Source: Ostrinia nubilalis (Eukaryota; Arthropoda; Insecta; Lepidoptera; Crambidae). Taken from it: a DNA stretch of 64,000 nt. Under the pieces are notes generated by a model that was not told the DNA's origin, ran no database searches, and was given only the letters and a program-made list of their open reading frames with translations. Made by a program: the position numbers and the translations under genes. This document shows, piece by piece, positions 12,661 to 24,910 of this stretch. Where the stretch lies: NCBI RefSeq assembly GCF_963855985.1, contig NC_087106.1, positions 5,067,001 to 5,131,000 of the forward strand. Reading direction: 5' to 3'. The first letter of the stretch is position 1, and each line of letters starts with the position of its first letter.

Positions 12661-12910
12661 AATAATGATAGGTGTCAGCCCTATAAAAGTGCGCACGCGA
12701 CGCGCGAATCGAACGCGAGTGGCGAACGAACGGGGTCGTATTGTGAAAGTAACGGACCCGGGAACCGCCGTTTGGCAATGCGCATCAAAGTTTGGCAGGC
12801 GCCCGCGCTTTCGAAACAGCGCATTCTCGCTCGCACCGACATTAGGCCTTGTCCAACTGCTCCCTTCAGGCAGAAGGGGGAGAGTGGCTCATAGGGACAA
12901 TAGAATATGA
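12661..12910 (+). promoter_or_regulatory. Candidate GC-rich promoter / first-exon patch with TATA-like box
   Basis: TATAAA at 12682 is followed directly by a CpG-rich stretch of about 220 bp (GCGCACGCGACGCGCGAAT onward) in otherwise AT-rich DNA. An open frame of 95 codons crosses it (from TTG at 12623), with a shorter one on the opposite strand; neither has a recognisable domain. The composition and TATA position would suit a promoter with a short 5' exon, but there is no independent support. Confidence 0.3.
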
Positions 12911-13165
12911 ACAAACAACTTGTAGAGAGTCAAGAACTGCACGCGGTGGAGAGCCAACTGCCTAGCAGACGCAATATCCGCGTGCTTCTCACGATTGGTC
13001 ACAATAACCGCGAGGCATTCTAACTTCAAAATTAACAGAAGACAAGAATATCTTTCCTTGAATGTAACTGCAAGTCTGCTGGAGCTTGGAAGTCGAACTT
13101 TAACTTCGAACTCCTATGTTTTTCTGATTAATTTCATTGCTGGTCCAATGAAAGTTTAACTTTCC

Positions 13166-13284
13166 CCCGGGACAAACTTGACCTTCACTGGTTAGCTTTT
13201 TATTGACGGTCAAGCTGTAGATCCTGGCTGCACAGGAGTTGCAGCGGTGAGAACGAGAGGTGGGACGAGTCCCGTTTTGGAACT
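13166..13284 (+). repeat. Dispersed repeat, pair member B
   Basis: It aligns with the reverse complement of 2521-2639 (GACAAACTTGACCTTCACTG, then GTCAAGCTGTAGATCCTGGC). It lacks clear terminal repeats. Origin unknown. Confidence 0.65.
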
Positions 13285-16200
13285 TGTAAAGCGGTTAGTA
13301 GAGAGTACACTATTTACTGGAGGAGCCATTTAATTAGAAATCTATATGTCGCTGATGCTGGCATTACGTTTAATTTAGAGGGATGAATAGTTCCGAAACT
13401 TTTTCCAGAAGTACGGAATATCTCAACCGAATAAAACTGTTCGTTGCTCACTTAGCATTTATTATTTCCCGCTGCGAAAATACTAGAAGTAATCTGACGC
13501 TCTAATCAGTAAAAGAATCCGATCTCTATTCGTCTCACATATTGGATTGCCTATCTTATCGTCATCGCTACACGAAAATCGAGAACAATTTGATATATCG
13601 CTGATGCTATCTATTGTTTTCTTCTAATGAGAATGGACAGTGTAACTGAGTCTTTAGGTGCGGTGCCTGACTCATGCAGTCGCTGCGAGCATCTGACATT
13701 CCGCATGCATAAATCCTTATCTCCACCTTTAATGTTATATTTAAACCGTTACGCTTCACTGAAATATACTGCATGTGCGCACGCACGCGATACTAATTAT
13801 GCGCTTAAAAATAGCTGCCTGTCATAACCCGCTCACTTTTTGGTAGGTCAATATTACATACGTAATTATATCAATAGGTCCAATATCAAATTATTAATTA
13901 ACGATACAAAAGTTGCAATTAACCTACCATTGTCATTTTAGTTCAGTGTCAGTCAGTCGTAAAAATGTTACTATTATTGGCACATTTCAAGGGTTGATTT
14001 GTTCTAAGTGACCGAATAACAAACAATGTTATCAGCATGTGAATTAGAATTTTGAAACAGTATCAATAACGACGCTACCACGCTACTACGTGGGCGACTA
14101 ATGAAAACCACGATATGAAAATGAATGAAACAACTGCAAAAAACGATAACATGGCGACGTGCTGCCGCATTCGCAACAACACAAGGAAATGGCGTAATTA
14201 GCTTCGGTATCTTCAAATAGACGACAACATAATAATATCTTCCTTGAATCCTATGTGAACTGGGCCGCATATTTACTATACCAATAAAAACAATGTATTA
14301 AGTATACATGCCCAAACTCCACCCTCATAGATATTAGCGTCGTAATGGAACAGGATTCACAAGCGTTGGGAACAAAATTACAGGGACATGTTCAGATTGC
14401 GATGTAACGTCGTTAGGCAAATGTATGAGCCCGAGCCGTGTGATTTGGATTAGGTTCCGCACGGGGTAAAAGTTGCTATTAAACCGGGCCACGCTACGCT
14501 TGCATATAAAATTACAGTAATACACCCCGCACCTCGCGAGGTACACGATTTCCTCCCATTCATTTATCAAGTTTCTCTCACCTGTAGCAAATACTAGTTA
14601 TTTGCTTGATGCAAGCGATATTGAATTGCGAGCATTAGCTGTAGAGTTCCAGGGTTAGAAATGTTACAAAGTAAGATTATAATAATTTTAGAGTTAAATT
14701 GTTCCAACCTGCTTGTTCATCTTCTTTAAATACTTCTGAAACCAGGGTTGTTACAGCCGAAAAGTTAGCAGAAAAAATGCTATATTGGCCGAAAAGTCGT
14801 GCAAAGACGAAAAAGAAGCGGATTGGACGCAAACATTTGAATAAATCACATCACGTCACTCAAAATCGCGTTCCAAAAGCAATCGGCGCCGGCGTGAAAA
14901 GCATTTTTGCCGCGAGCAGACGGGCAGAAGCCGCGTCGGTAATTACGCAGCGCCGGCGCGAGATTGCCTGCCGATTGAGTTACGCGGGAAACATGGCCGC
15001 AGCCAGGCCGGGATCGATGGGAGCTCGCTGCCCACGCAGGGCTGGGTTGGGGGCTCAATTTTTCATAGACACAACTGGTGTCACAGGAATCATTTCAGCT
15101 TGAGATCGTCTAACTGAAGGAAGGATTCTCCTCCATCAGCTTCCAACAAGAACTAATGGCTTATTCAACATCATCATCCCGTGAATGAGATAATTCTTGT
15201 AATTTGCGAAGCGTTTTCTGCATCATCCAGCCAACAGTAGATACTAGAGACTAAACTAAACTCATTCACTATTCATAAAACCCGTATTCAGAGACCACAT
15301 TCAAAGAAAGTCAAGAAAGAGCTTAGGCGTATTAACATCTTCCTAGAACCTTAAGCAATTTATTGACAAAAACAATAGAAGAGAAACCTACGAAATGCAG
15401 CCCTAGGTAGCCTAGACTAGACTGGGTTTTTTTTTTCAAATTCTAGCAACCCTGCTTGCAAATGGACCCTGCCGTCTACATGGCTTTCCCGAATATGACA
15501 TGTCAGGTGTCAGCTTTCGGCGTCAGAGATCTTTCAGCGTCCAATTTTTCCGATATTGGATTTCTGAATCGAAAAAGCTCTGGAAAAAGAAATCTAACTA
15601 ACCTTCAACATACTACTAAATACGTAGGTACTTAAAACCTACATATTTTGACTCTAATCTGTGTGAAGATACCAGAAAAACGAAGTTGGTACTTGGTAAG
15701 TTGTAATGAACAAACTTTCTTGGTAATGTTGACATAGCTCAATGACTACTCAATAATTTAATGAAGTTACTAAACTAAGCATATTATTGAACTATGGTCT
15801 CCAAACAAACATGCTATGAAATTTTTCCATCCATATCTACAAGTATCCGTACTTCTGTAGTGGGCGCCGTAGGACATCCGAGCGGAAATGACGAGGGGTC
15901 CTCCCTCCTCGGAGGGATTAGCTCAAAGATACACGAAAGCCACTGTTACTGTGTGATATTTGGCAGACATATTATTATGAGATAAGATAGCATATTGGGT
16001 GCCTTCGTAAGTGACAATCTTAGTCCAATGAAGTGATGACAAAATATTCTATGCTGACTGATCCAATTCAATTTATTAGTATTGAAATGCTAAATAAATG
16101 CTTCTTACTACTAAATATGCTGCATAATACTGTAAAAAAACTAACTGATTGCGTATAATTTATTACACAATCGTCATTACTGATTTCTAAGTTCAAATTA

Positions 16201-17036
16201 AAATAAAAGATTTGTCTTTCTGTTTTTTTAATTAACTTCTGTAATTGGTTGACTCCAATCTAATCAACCAATAAAAACGATCCCAAAGAAACCCAATTAA
16301 AATGTACAATGACAATGTAAGGCAAACAATTTGGGTTATTTTTTATACAAATAGGAAAAAAACACTCAAGGGCAATGAGGGCACAAATGTTTATTATAAC
16401 GACAACCCAACTTCAAGTTTTATTTACAATAATATTGTATAAAAATATGAATCAAGATTTGAATAAAAAACAAACATGACGCAACTTGCTCTGTTCACAC
16501 AATATCCGTGTGTATTGTTTTAAACATACTTTCACCTATCTTACTCCATAAACATTACTACGAAGTCTTATTTTCCCAAGAATGAATATTTAATAGCAAA
16601 ATTAACGCAGTGCCAGCACATAAATGTATTATCAATACTGTAGTAGCATTAAAGAGGTATATTAGCAATTCTAATAGAGCAAGCATTTCACGCATCATTT
16701 GCATCTTCTCTCAGCACGAATCGCGTCAAATTATTAACAATGTTTGCTTTGAATTTTAATTATCAAAGAGCGAAAACTGATTTAAAAGAATGCGCCAAAA
16801 TGATGATCATACATTATGAGCATTTGCAATGATAAGGCAAGCTGATGCAAAAGTGGCACAACATCATACTTCATTTCATAATATTGAATGAGAATAGTGA
16901 ATTTTGTTTCACGAGAATTTCGTTGGATTCCTCAACATAAATCGTCATTGTCATTGTCATTCAAATCTGTCATTGGCTATACTATCAGTCTAAATCTTAT
17001 AAAGAACTAACATTTTCAATGTATCGCTGTTGGTTT
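13285..17036. other. no gene recognised; one GC-rich islet
   Basis: Mostly AT-rich. At about 14870-15060 a GC-rich islet (AATCGGCGCCGGCGTGAAAA onward) carries overlapping frames on both strands, including a 134-codon plus-strand frame from TTG at 14699 to 15103. None shows a recognisable domain. It could be a conserved regulatory island or part of an unrecognised exon. Confidence 0.35.
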
Positions 17037-17060
17037 CTATAAATAAATAAATAAATAAAA
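17037..17060 (+). repeat. (AAAT)n microsatellite
   Basis: Short run of AAAT units (ATAAATAAATAAATAAATAA). Confidence 0.8.
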
Positions 17061-17472
17061 TCGGACTGCAACCAAAAGATTACAGTCTACTGCCAGTAGC
17101 TGATGATTCAGTGCTTGGTCTACCGTAAGTTTAAGTGAGAATAAATGAAAATTCGAAGGATGTGATACAAGTACCATGTATGTTCACTTGCCTAAAAAAG
17201 CTTGTGCTTTAATTAGTGGATCCGTCAAAGTATATTCAACTATGATTGATTAGCAAACCTCATCAACGAATATGGCAATTACCAACCCAACAAGCTGTTT
17301 CGACCTTCGACTGCCCAGCTCAGACCGGGAGTATAAGACGAGACATAATATTAGTAACGCTTGTAATTAAACTGGGCGTTACATACAAACAACAATACGT
17401 AAGTGAAAATAGGTATAATAGTTTGAGACATCATACAAACACTAAAGATCTTATGTAGTTTTAATAGTTTTT

Positions 17473-17545
17473 TTATCCACTACGAGAAAGCTCTTGGCCT
17501 GTATGATGGTAAGTGACGATAAGGCCGAAGGTGGAATAGTATACA
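17473..17545 (-). mobile_element. CCTTCGGCCTGATC retroelement fragment, copy 3
   Basis: AAGCTCTTGGCCTG...GATAAGGCCGAAGGTGGA is the reverse complement of the 3' part of the copies at 12433 and 24911. It is truncated at both ends relative to the 24911 copy and lies directly beside a CAGCACATCA MITE. Confidence 0.6.
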
Positions 17546-17635
17546 TAACAGACGACAGCACGTCAATGGTATCTTAAGCAATTGTTAATAGGTGCTATTT
17601 TCCAAAATTGTATAGTCCGATGTGCTACTGCATAT
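17546..17635 (+). mobile_element. CAGCACATCA TIR MITE, copy 2
   Basis: It runs from GACGACAGCACGTCAATGG to GTATAGTCCGATGTGCTACT, with AGGTGCTATTTT in the middle. A diverged member of the family. Confidence 0.6.
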
Positions 17636-18429
17636 AGTAATGGGAACGAGCAAACATGTTTATTAGTGTCGGCCCGGGCACGGGGCCCGGTTAATAACCG
17701 AACCTGTAATTGGCCGCTGGACTGGAGCGGGATATATCGGAACATCCTGCATTGGCGATTCGTTGTTTGTGTTCGATAGCACGATACACACTCGCCTCGC
17801 TATTAGCTATACAAGGGTATTTGAGGTTGCTGTAAGTATGTAGAGATAACTGTACAATCAAACGACAAGTTTAACAGTTACTTGGTGATAAAAATTTACA
17901 TATTTTGTGGTCCTGCAATTCCTGCATGGAGTGCAATGCACCAACGAAAAAGGTTGATTCCTAACAAACCTAACACCGAAATCTTTAAAAAAAATTGAAA
18001 TGGGGAATTAAAAGTTGCTTGTATTTGAACTATTAAGAATTTAATCCGCCTTTATGCCTCAGATCAAGATCAGAATAATATACCTACAAGGATACAATGT
18101 AACCTAATCTAGTTAATTTTTTTAGTCACGAGCTTGCCGTTACAAGAATTATTTATACCTGACGACCCACGTTTGGTTGTCTTTATTTGAAATAAAGTAC
18201 CGCTAAATGGCCAGCATGTTTTACTAGCTCGTTGCCAAGTCATTTGTAAACACAGAGCATTCTCAAAACTGGGCGTTTGATGTTTAGACTAATGTATATC
18301 GATGATTAATCGACTCGAAACCCCTCTGCATGAAAGATCTGAACGTTTCGGTAGCGAGAACACTGAACATAAGTACTGAATACTCGGTATGGTTAGTTGG
18401 ATTAGATATACTTCGACGATTGGTGAGTC
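17636..18429. other. no gene recognised
   Basis: Unassigned. It contains a small GC-rich patch at about 17665-17735 (GCCCGGGCACGGGGCCCGG). Confidence 0.4.
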
Positions 18430-18624
18430 ATCATCATCATCATTTCAGCCACAGGACGTCCACTGCTGAACATAGGCCTCCCCCAATGACTTCCACATCG
18501 CACGGTTGGTAGCGGCCTGCATCCAGCGCCTTCCCGCTACCTTTATCAGGTCGTCGGTCCACCTTGTGGGTGGACGTCCCACGCTGCGTTTTCCGGTACG
18601 TGGCCTCCATTCCAGAGCATTCCA
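18430..18624 (-). pseudogene. RTE-type non-LTR retrotransposon, C-terminal end and 3' tail
   Basis: Read on the minus strand, the frame contains RSVGRPPTRWTDDLIKVAG, then WMQAA and GEAYVQQWTS before the stop at 18445. These are the conserved last residues of lepidopteran RTE-clade reverse transcriptases. The strand then runs into GAAATGATGATGATGATGAC, the usual microsatellite tail. Only about 60 codons remain, so this is a 5'-truncated dead copy. Related pieces lie at 38353-38502 and 54225-54640. Confidence 0.8.
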
Positions 18625-18639
18625 TTGGTGAGTGAGAGT

Positions 18640-20636
18640 ACGTAATAACAAACCACTACTGCTAAATTCCGTCAAAACTAAAAGAAACAATTGTTACGAA
18701 ACCATAACGATAATTTGGTACATTTAAAACGTCCAAACTTCTATTTGAAGCCCGTAAAAGTAAAAATATAGCCATAGACTCCAGTTTGTTTCGAACATAA
18801 AAATACTTGCAGTTTCAAAAGCGAAAAGTGCTTCTGAAAATAAAATTTTATTACTTAAAAACAATGCTAAAAGTAAGCAAGGGAATTTGCCAAGATGTCA
18901 GAAATTCACAAAGAAGTTTCGCAGGCGGGAGGCAACGAAGTCATACAACCCGAAAACGGAGGGTTTAAAGTTATGAGCAAACGAGGGCCACCAAATTGTA
19001 ATTGCAAAAGAAAGCTTATATTACTTCGCGATTGTGAATTTGGCAATGGCGACCGACACGGGGACGTTTCTCAGTGTTCCAAATTAAAACCGAGGGGCTC
19101 TTTTATGTTTTCTGTTGCGTGAATTATCGAAAAATAAAAACCTCCCCGAGGTTGTAACGAAACAAGCGTCAGCCGGGCGAAATTCAATTTATTTATAAGC
19201 CGCCGATAATTTATATTCAACGCAATACACGTCGAACAATTTCGTGATTACGTTTGAAATACTACCATTTCGGTTATGGCAAACGGGATTTAAAATATAT
19301 TTTTATCGTCCACTGAAGGCAATAAATACTACCGAAAATTTGAATATTATCTGCGCCGGTTTCGTTTGGTCTAGCTGGACTAGACCGCTCACCGTTTTTA
19401 TCGTTTATGATAATAATGATAACAGTTCTGTTATACAATTTGATGTGATTAAAAAGTAATGACCTGAGCACGTGACGATAACAAATCGCCAGATTCAAAC
19501 CTCAAGGGCAGATACTAAAATGACACATCGCCTTGATATCAAACGATTAAACCGTCCAAATTTTAATGTGGTCAAAGAGGAAAACCCTGGAGAGTACAAA
19601 GAATCTAAGCACGTTTTACATGTCTAGCAAAAACCGATATACGCAGCAATGTTCCAACGAGTGGAAAGGCGGTAATTTTCGCAGGCGATGCACGAACAAT
19701 AGGTATCGATGCTTTATTCTTTATCGACACCATCAATCTTCTATTCCAAGAGAGCGGCTATCTAAATATCTAAAGCGTTTCGCCCGCGTCGAGATTCCGC
19801 AACTACATTGTATAACGAGAGCGTTACGTATTGAAAATTTCGTTTCAAATGTCGATCAGCGTTGTGTGAAATTGGAAACGGTTGCTGTACGACTTTAAAC
19901 TGCATTAAAGAAATTAAATCAACTACTTATCGGATGACAAAAACAGTTTTTTTATGTTTAAGAACACTTCGTTCAAGGAGAAACGTATTTGATAGACAGC
20001 TTGCGATATGATAAATAAAAATCTAAAAATAAGAAGTCTAGTTTAAATTGCGCTTAAATTAAAAATCTCTTGTTTTGCTAATGATTAAACTATAATAAGT
20101 AAAATTTACATATTATTACGTAAGTAGAGTTTTGAGTTTCGTCACTTGTATTTTAACAAAGACTGCCATATTTCTGCGCAATTCGATCTTAAAATTGTTG
20201 AGCGCATAATTTTAAAACGATTATACAGCAACAGCTGCGGCATATGCGCGGCAGGATGTAGAAATACCCTTATTCGCCGGTCAACTTTAATTCGGCACTA
20301 GTCATTAAGGGCAAAGGGGCAAATATAACCCTTGCCCAAGGCGCAGCAGGCAAATTAAGTTCTGAATAAGGGCAAAAATTTCACATGACCTCAACTATAA
20401 CAAAATTTGACCTTCAAATAATAACGGTTATAATATTATATCAATATTATGAGTCATTCGATAATGATGTTTGCTAAAATAACGTTACGTGCTATTTTGC
20501 AACTAAACAAAAAAAAGTTTTTTGCACAGCATGTTCCTGGTGGAACAGCTGTTATGACGCATTGTCAAATAACATTCCTGAATTGACGAAAGACGAGGTG
20601 GACGATCCGTATGATCGTGAAATTATTGTTTGTATG
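18640..20636. other. no gene supported; two unrecognised open frames
   Basis: The frame at 18895-19122 (75 codons) begins in a reasonable start context (CCAAGATGTC) and contains the Cys-rich piece PPNCNCKRK. The frame at 19566-19898 (110 codons) is basic and Cys-containing. Neither resembles a family I know, and neither has a neighbouring splice structure or second copy, so both may be chance. The stretch around 19160-19240 (AGCCGGGCGAAATTCAATTT) looks composition-neutral and could be conserved non-coding DNA. Confidence 0.3.
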
Positions 20637-21483
20637 CGAATAGTTCGGTATCCTTCCGTTTGGCCAAATTACTTTTCGCCAAATTTCACTTCGCAAACAA
20701 CTTATCGCCAAAGTTTCATTTCCCAAATGAACTTTTAGCAACTGTTCTTTTCGCAACTATTTCATTTGGTCAAATTATCATTTGGTAAAATTTTACTTGG
20801 CAAATGTTTATATAGCAAATGTTTTATTTTGCCAAATATTATATCCCAAATAATTTGTTTGGTTAAATTGACACTTCACATAACTACCCACCGTTACCCA
20901 CAAATCAAAGCATAAGGCACATGATCATGGTTTTCACAAGAATTTTATGTAACACAAAGAGATTTCAGAAAATAGTATGGTTGCAAAAAGTAGGTATTGC
21001 AGAAAATAGTAGGTTAGGTTAGGTTAGAACAGTGACCCTTAATGCGCGAAGGCGAGCGAAGCGTGCCGCGGCAGCGGCCGCCGAGCGCTAGAATCACCTC
21101 TATTGTGAATGAATCATTTGGAAATTTCGATAAAGAGAATGAAATAAGAAAATTAATTAAGAACAAATTTTATATTAACTACCCACTAAATAAAATAATA
21201 ACCACAAGCTAATTTGTATGCATTCTATGCACCAATCAAATTATTTTGTAAATAGTTTATCGTGAAATATTTTTGCCAAATGAAACATTTGGCAAAACAT
21301 ACTTTGCCAAACAATAATTTGCTAAACAATAATATGCCAAAAACGACATTTGCGAATTAAAAGTTTGCAATAAGTTGTTTTGCCAAATGAGAATTTGCCA
21401 AATAAAAATTTGCGAAACGTTGTTTGCGATGTGATAATTTGGGAAACGTTTTTTGGCCAAACATTAGTAATCCGAATAGTTCG
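20637..21483. mobile_element. Foldback-type element with 15-16-nt subrepeat arms
   Basis: An 825-bp body (20648-21472) lies between two copies of CGAATAGTTCG (20637-20647 and 21473-21483), which look like an 11-bp target duplication. The left arm (about 20650-20885) consists of roughly 14 degenerate 15-16-nt units of the type TTTCATTTGGCAAAT. The right arm (about 21265-21460) is the reverse complement of such an array, and the outermost GTTTGGCCAAA is shared by both ends. The centre, about 380 bp, holds a GC-rich patch and three TTAGG units. No transposase frame is present. Long arms made of short repeats recall foldback elements; a 9-11-bp duplication recalls Mutator-like elements. Confidence 0.7.
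21009..21028 (+). repeat. Short interstitial (TTAGG)n tract
   Basis: AGGTTAGGTTAGGTTAG: three units of the insect telomere repeat, inside the centre of the foldback-type element. This is too short to show a telomeric origin. Confidence 0.6.
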
Positions 21484-21512
21484 TTCGTTTCAGCCAAATG
21501 ACGTCCATAGTA
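21484..21512 (-). repeat. Small RTE tail remnant
   Basis: TTCGTTTCAGCCAAATGACG is the reverse complement of the sequence around the stop codon of the RTE fragment at 38485-38510. The foldback-type element therefore appears to have inserted into or beside an older RTE tail. Confidence 0.5.
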
Positions 21513-21514
21513 AT

Positions 21515-23062
21515 AAAATGAAAATATTCTACTTTAGAATTCAATGTATCAAATTAGCAACTACATAATTGATAAATTATTAATCAAGAATTGGGTATCA
21601 ATACCTTGCCTGCAGTAATATACTCGTGACGTGCAAACAATATACACTTAAATATTAATGGCTTTAACAAAATTGAATCAGCAACTATAGTTAATAATTT
21701 TATTGAAGCTTGGAATCAATATTACAAGTTAATAACATAGTAAGTAATACTACGAACTTTGAAATTGTGTGTGGGCGTGTACGCGTTATTACTTTACTGT
21801 TATAACGAACGCGAAAGGGCTCGAAGATCGACCGTACGTACGCCCACGCGCCCAATAATTGATTAAATTCCTCCGTTTCCAGACGTCCTTCGATTTCCCT
21901 CGACGGCTTCTATCGGTTATTCAATCAGATTTTCGAAACCATGAGACATCACTATTTCTTAGTCAAAGTATTAGTATAGCTTGCACTACCGCCACTTCGG
22001 GACAACAATACAACATGGGCTGATGCTAAGAAGAAGTGGCGGAAGAAACTTAAGTCACCTTTCTCATCCTCTTTTTCAACACCTTGCCGCGTTGGACGCC
22101 TCACGCCACGCGGCTCACCGGTGAGCCTCGAACAATAAAATTTATTTGTGTCTAGTGTCTGAGCTATCAATGACTTAATAAATACAGGATTGATAGATAC
22201 TTACATACATACTTTAATTAGATACTTACGTAAAAAATTTTAAAATCATGTATTTTGATATATGATTGATCGATTTCGTAAACATAAGTACCGATAGCGA
22301 GTTAATCGAGCGCGACAGCTGCATCTAAATCAGCATGCAAATAAATATTCCACTCATTAATAAACCTAGAATGTCATGGTGTCCTTTAATTATGTTATTG
22401 TTATGCAACTCGTCGACAAAAACCAACCGTTTTCACAAAAATAATTAATTAATGTTTTATTTTAGGCGTTGTGAAACCAAAATGTCCTTAGTTTTCCAAG
22501 TGGTTGACGGACAGACGCCCACGTCGACTATGTATGTTCCGATTAATTAATGACCTCCAACAAGTATCTTATTGGGCAAACAGTTGGGCAATACGTTACA
22601 CAATGTGCCCGCCCGACTACAAAACGAGTGGACACTTATTGCTATGGACATAAGGCAAAAAATAACGAGCTGATAAACTCTTGACTGTAACGAGCGTTAT
22701 GGGTCGCAAAGCCGAGATTAAACAGCATTACTTTAAAGTTGTTTTTCTGCGATAGATGTAGTCATTACTGCTCATTAAAGAACTCGGTATTGGGGACCGT
22801 GATGTCATACTAGCTCGTCTTCACAAAAGCTTACGACTGACATTGACGTCTATAAAATTCTTTAAGCTTTCAAGATTTATTTTTAGCCTGCTCAACCACC
22901 CAGCAAATATAAGTTTCGCTAATTACAAATTATTACATAATTGCACCCCTTTTGAAGAGGAATACAGTATTATAGCACTTTTTAACAGAACCGACCAATA
23001 TCAGCAGCTAAACCCGTATACCATCTGCTATGAACTAAGAAGAGTCTGTGAACGCCATGGCA
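21515..23062. other. no gene supported
   Basis: AT-rich DNA. Imperfect inverted GTGGGCGTGTACG / CGTACGTACGCCCAC surrounds 21773-21852. A perfect 16-bp palindrome GGCTCACCGGTGAGCC lies near 22110. An 87-codon frame at 22843-23106 has no recognisable domain and ends just past the 28-bp palindrome. Confidence 0.35.
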
Positions 23063-23090
23063 TGAACGATCTGGCGCGCCAGATCGTTCA
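23063..23090. repeat. 28-bp perfect palindrome
   Basis: The arm TGAACGATCTGGCG is followed immediately by its exact reverse complement, with no loop. The centre is GGCGCGCC. It is GC-richer than its surroundings. Function unknown; it could be a cruciform, a dimeric protein-binding site or a fusion point of two inverted copies. Confidence 0.9.
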
Positions 23091-23817
23091 CTGGCTCTTG
23101 CTCTAATACGGTTGTCTAGCGTCGAAAAATATTGTCTAAGCAGCAGTCCGAGTCTAATCATAGTATTTTGTCATAGCATCATAAGCCAATTTGGGCATTG
23201 TTTAACATTCAAGCACCGCGGACAGGCCCAGGGGACGAAGCCTAACCACGTCCCAGTGATTAATAGTGAACACCAACCATTTGTCAGCTAAAGTGAGCCG
23301 AAAGTGCTCAGTTGTGAATTTAATTGGGATCATTAATTACAACAATATTGACTATCCGTGCCGGAAGGCAAGACAAAACACAGTTAGGGTGCAAAATGAA
23401 GCGTTTTGCAAATAGCACCCACTGTCTGTGAACATTAAAGCCACTTTTGCAACTATGAATTTAAGAGCTGCTTTTGGTAGATTAAATCATTTTTTATTCA
23501 CTTCATGTCCCAAACTTTCTGGCTAAGCCGCCAAAATGTTACTAATTTACCGAAACCCTCAGTTGCCAAAATGTAAGAAAGATGAAAGTGGAAGAAGAAA
23601 TATGTGGACGACGCCGTAATTAAAAGTGAGCAGGACAAAAGAGAATAGCCCGTTGTTCTGCGAATAGATTAATTAAAACCTTACACAATGGACGTTAAGG
23701 ATGTGCATGTGAAAGTTGCAAGAAAGAGATGAAAATACGGACTGAGAAACAAAACGTGGAACAGACCCGAGGCTGGGAATAATAGTGTCTCGGTTCTCGA
23801 GTGGACTAGAGAATGCA
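23091..23817. other. no gene recognised
   Basis: Unassigned AT-rich sequence up to the next MITE. Confidence 0.4.
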
Positions 23818-23925
23818 TATCAACAGCACATCCGAGACTATAATATGTATTTTTTGTTGCAAAATCGCATATATTACAACTGCATAAGATGCCACAGTGT
23901 TTGTGTTGATGTGCTGATGTCTGCA
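23818..23925 (-). mobile_element. CAGCACATCA TIR MITE, copy 3
   Basis: CAACAGCACATCCGAGACTA at the left and GTTGATGTGCTGATGTCTGC at the right are inverted. The interior TTTTTTGTTGCAAAATCGCA and ATAAGATGCCACAGTG match the family in reverse. Confidence 0.7.
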
Positions 23926-24910
23926 CTCGTGAGAAATTACACAAGGATTAAAAGTTCATTTTAACTCTTGGAAAATTAAGTCGAGTTAAACACAAAGTAT
24001 TTTTAATTAAAGCCAAGATTAAGAGTTAAAGTAATAAAACAGTCAAAAGACAACAAAAAATTAGAAATTAAGAAGATAATATGGCATTTAAATAGTAGGC
24101 ATGCCTCATAAAAAGTGGATTAAAAATGGCCTCTAACATTCTGAAGTTAGAAGAAGAGGCAACACTTTTTGAACTAAAATTGTGTTTTATAGCACCGGCT
24201 TTAGAAACATAATTAAATGTTCGTGTTTTCGTACAACATATTAGATTAGCATCGCCATGACTGGCTCGTCTTGTTATGGTGATTAGCATGTCAATGTTTG
24301 TTAGCCAACTTGAAGACAAGCGATTTGAGTATCATAAAAATTTACCTCTCATAAAAATCCCAGTTTCTTTTCAATATAGTTGAAGAGTCTTCATTACCTG
24401 GAAATAGAGAAAACGAAAGGTTAATTTTACAGAATAACAATAAAAATATGTTTAATAATTAGTTTCAAACTTAATAAGTAAAAAACCTACGGGTAACATC
24501 TAATTTAAAAAGATGATGTTATGGATCATGGACTGTTTTGAGACTTTATTGATCTCCAAAATGAGTAACTGCCTAGTTGTGAGAAAAAATCCAATAACAA
24601 AGACAAACGATACCCTAATCATAAATTAGGTTACGGCGGCACTTTAAAAACTATGAACATGATTTAGCGGGCACGTAGAGTTGGCAAGTGCAATGGCAAA
24701 GTTATATGCGGGTAATAACTCCCATTTAACTAATGGATAGCTCGTTAACATTATTGCACCCAGCACATTCGTTCTTAACAGGACCACTTAAGCGAATTAC
24801 GAACCACTATACTAATCTAGTTGGTGTACATTTGATATACGGGAGCGACGCTACCTTCACGAATTTGACATAATAGTACAGGCAGCATAAAATAGTTCAT
24901 GACATCCAAA
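23926..24910. other. no gene recognised
   Basis: Unassigned AT-rich sequence; an 83-codon reverse frame at 24068-24319 shows no domain. Confidence 0.4.

Noticed and set aside
14699..15103. 134-codon frame across a GC-rich islet
   Set aside because: It begins with TTG, has no domain, and overlaps an open frame on the other strand as expected for GC-rich DNA.
16930..16970. CATTGTCATTGTCATT short direct repeat
   Set aside because: Too short and isolated to be more than slippage.
18895..19122. 75-codon frame with a good start context
   Set aside because: No homologous family recognised and no exon structure. Left as an unrecognised frame rather than a gene.
21772..21853. GTGGGCGTGTACG / CGTACGTACGCCCAC imperfect inverted pair
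   Set aside because: The match is short with internal ACGT repetition and no target duplication, so I do not call it an element.
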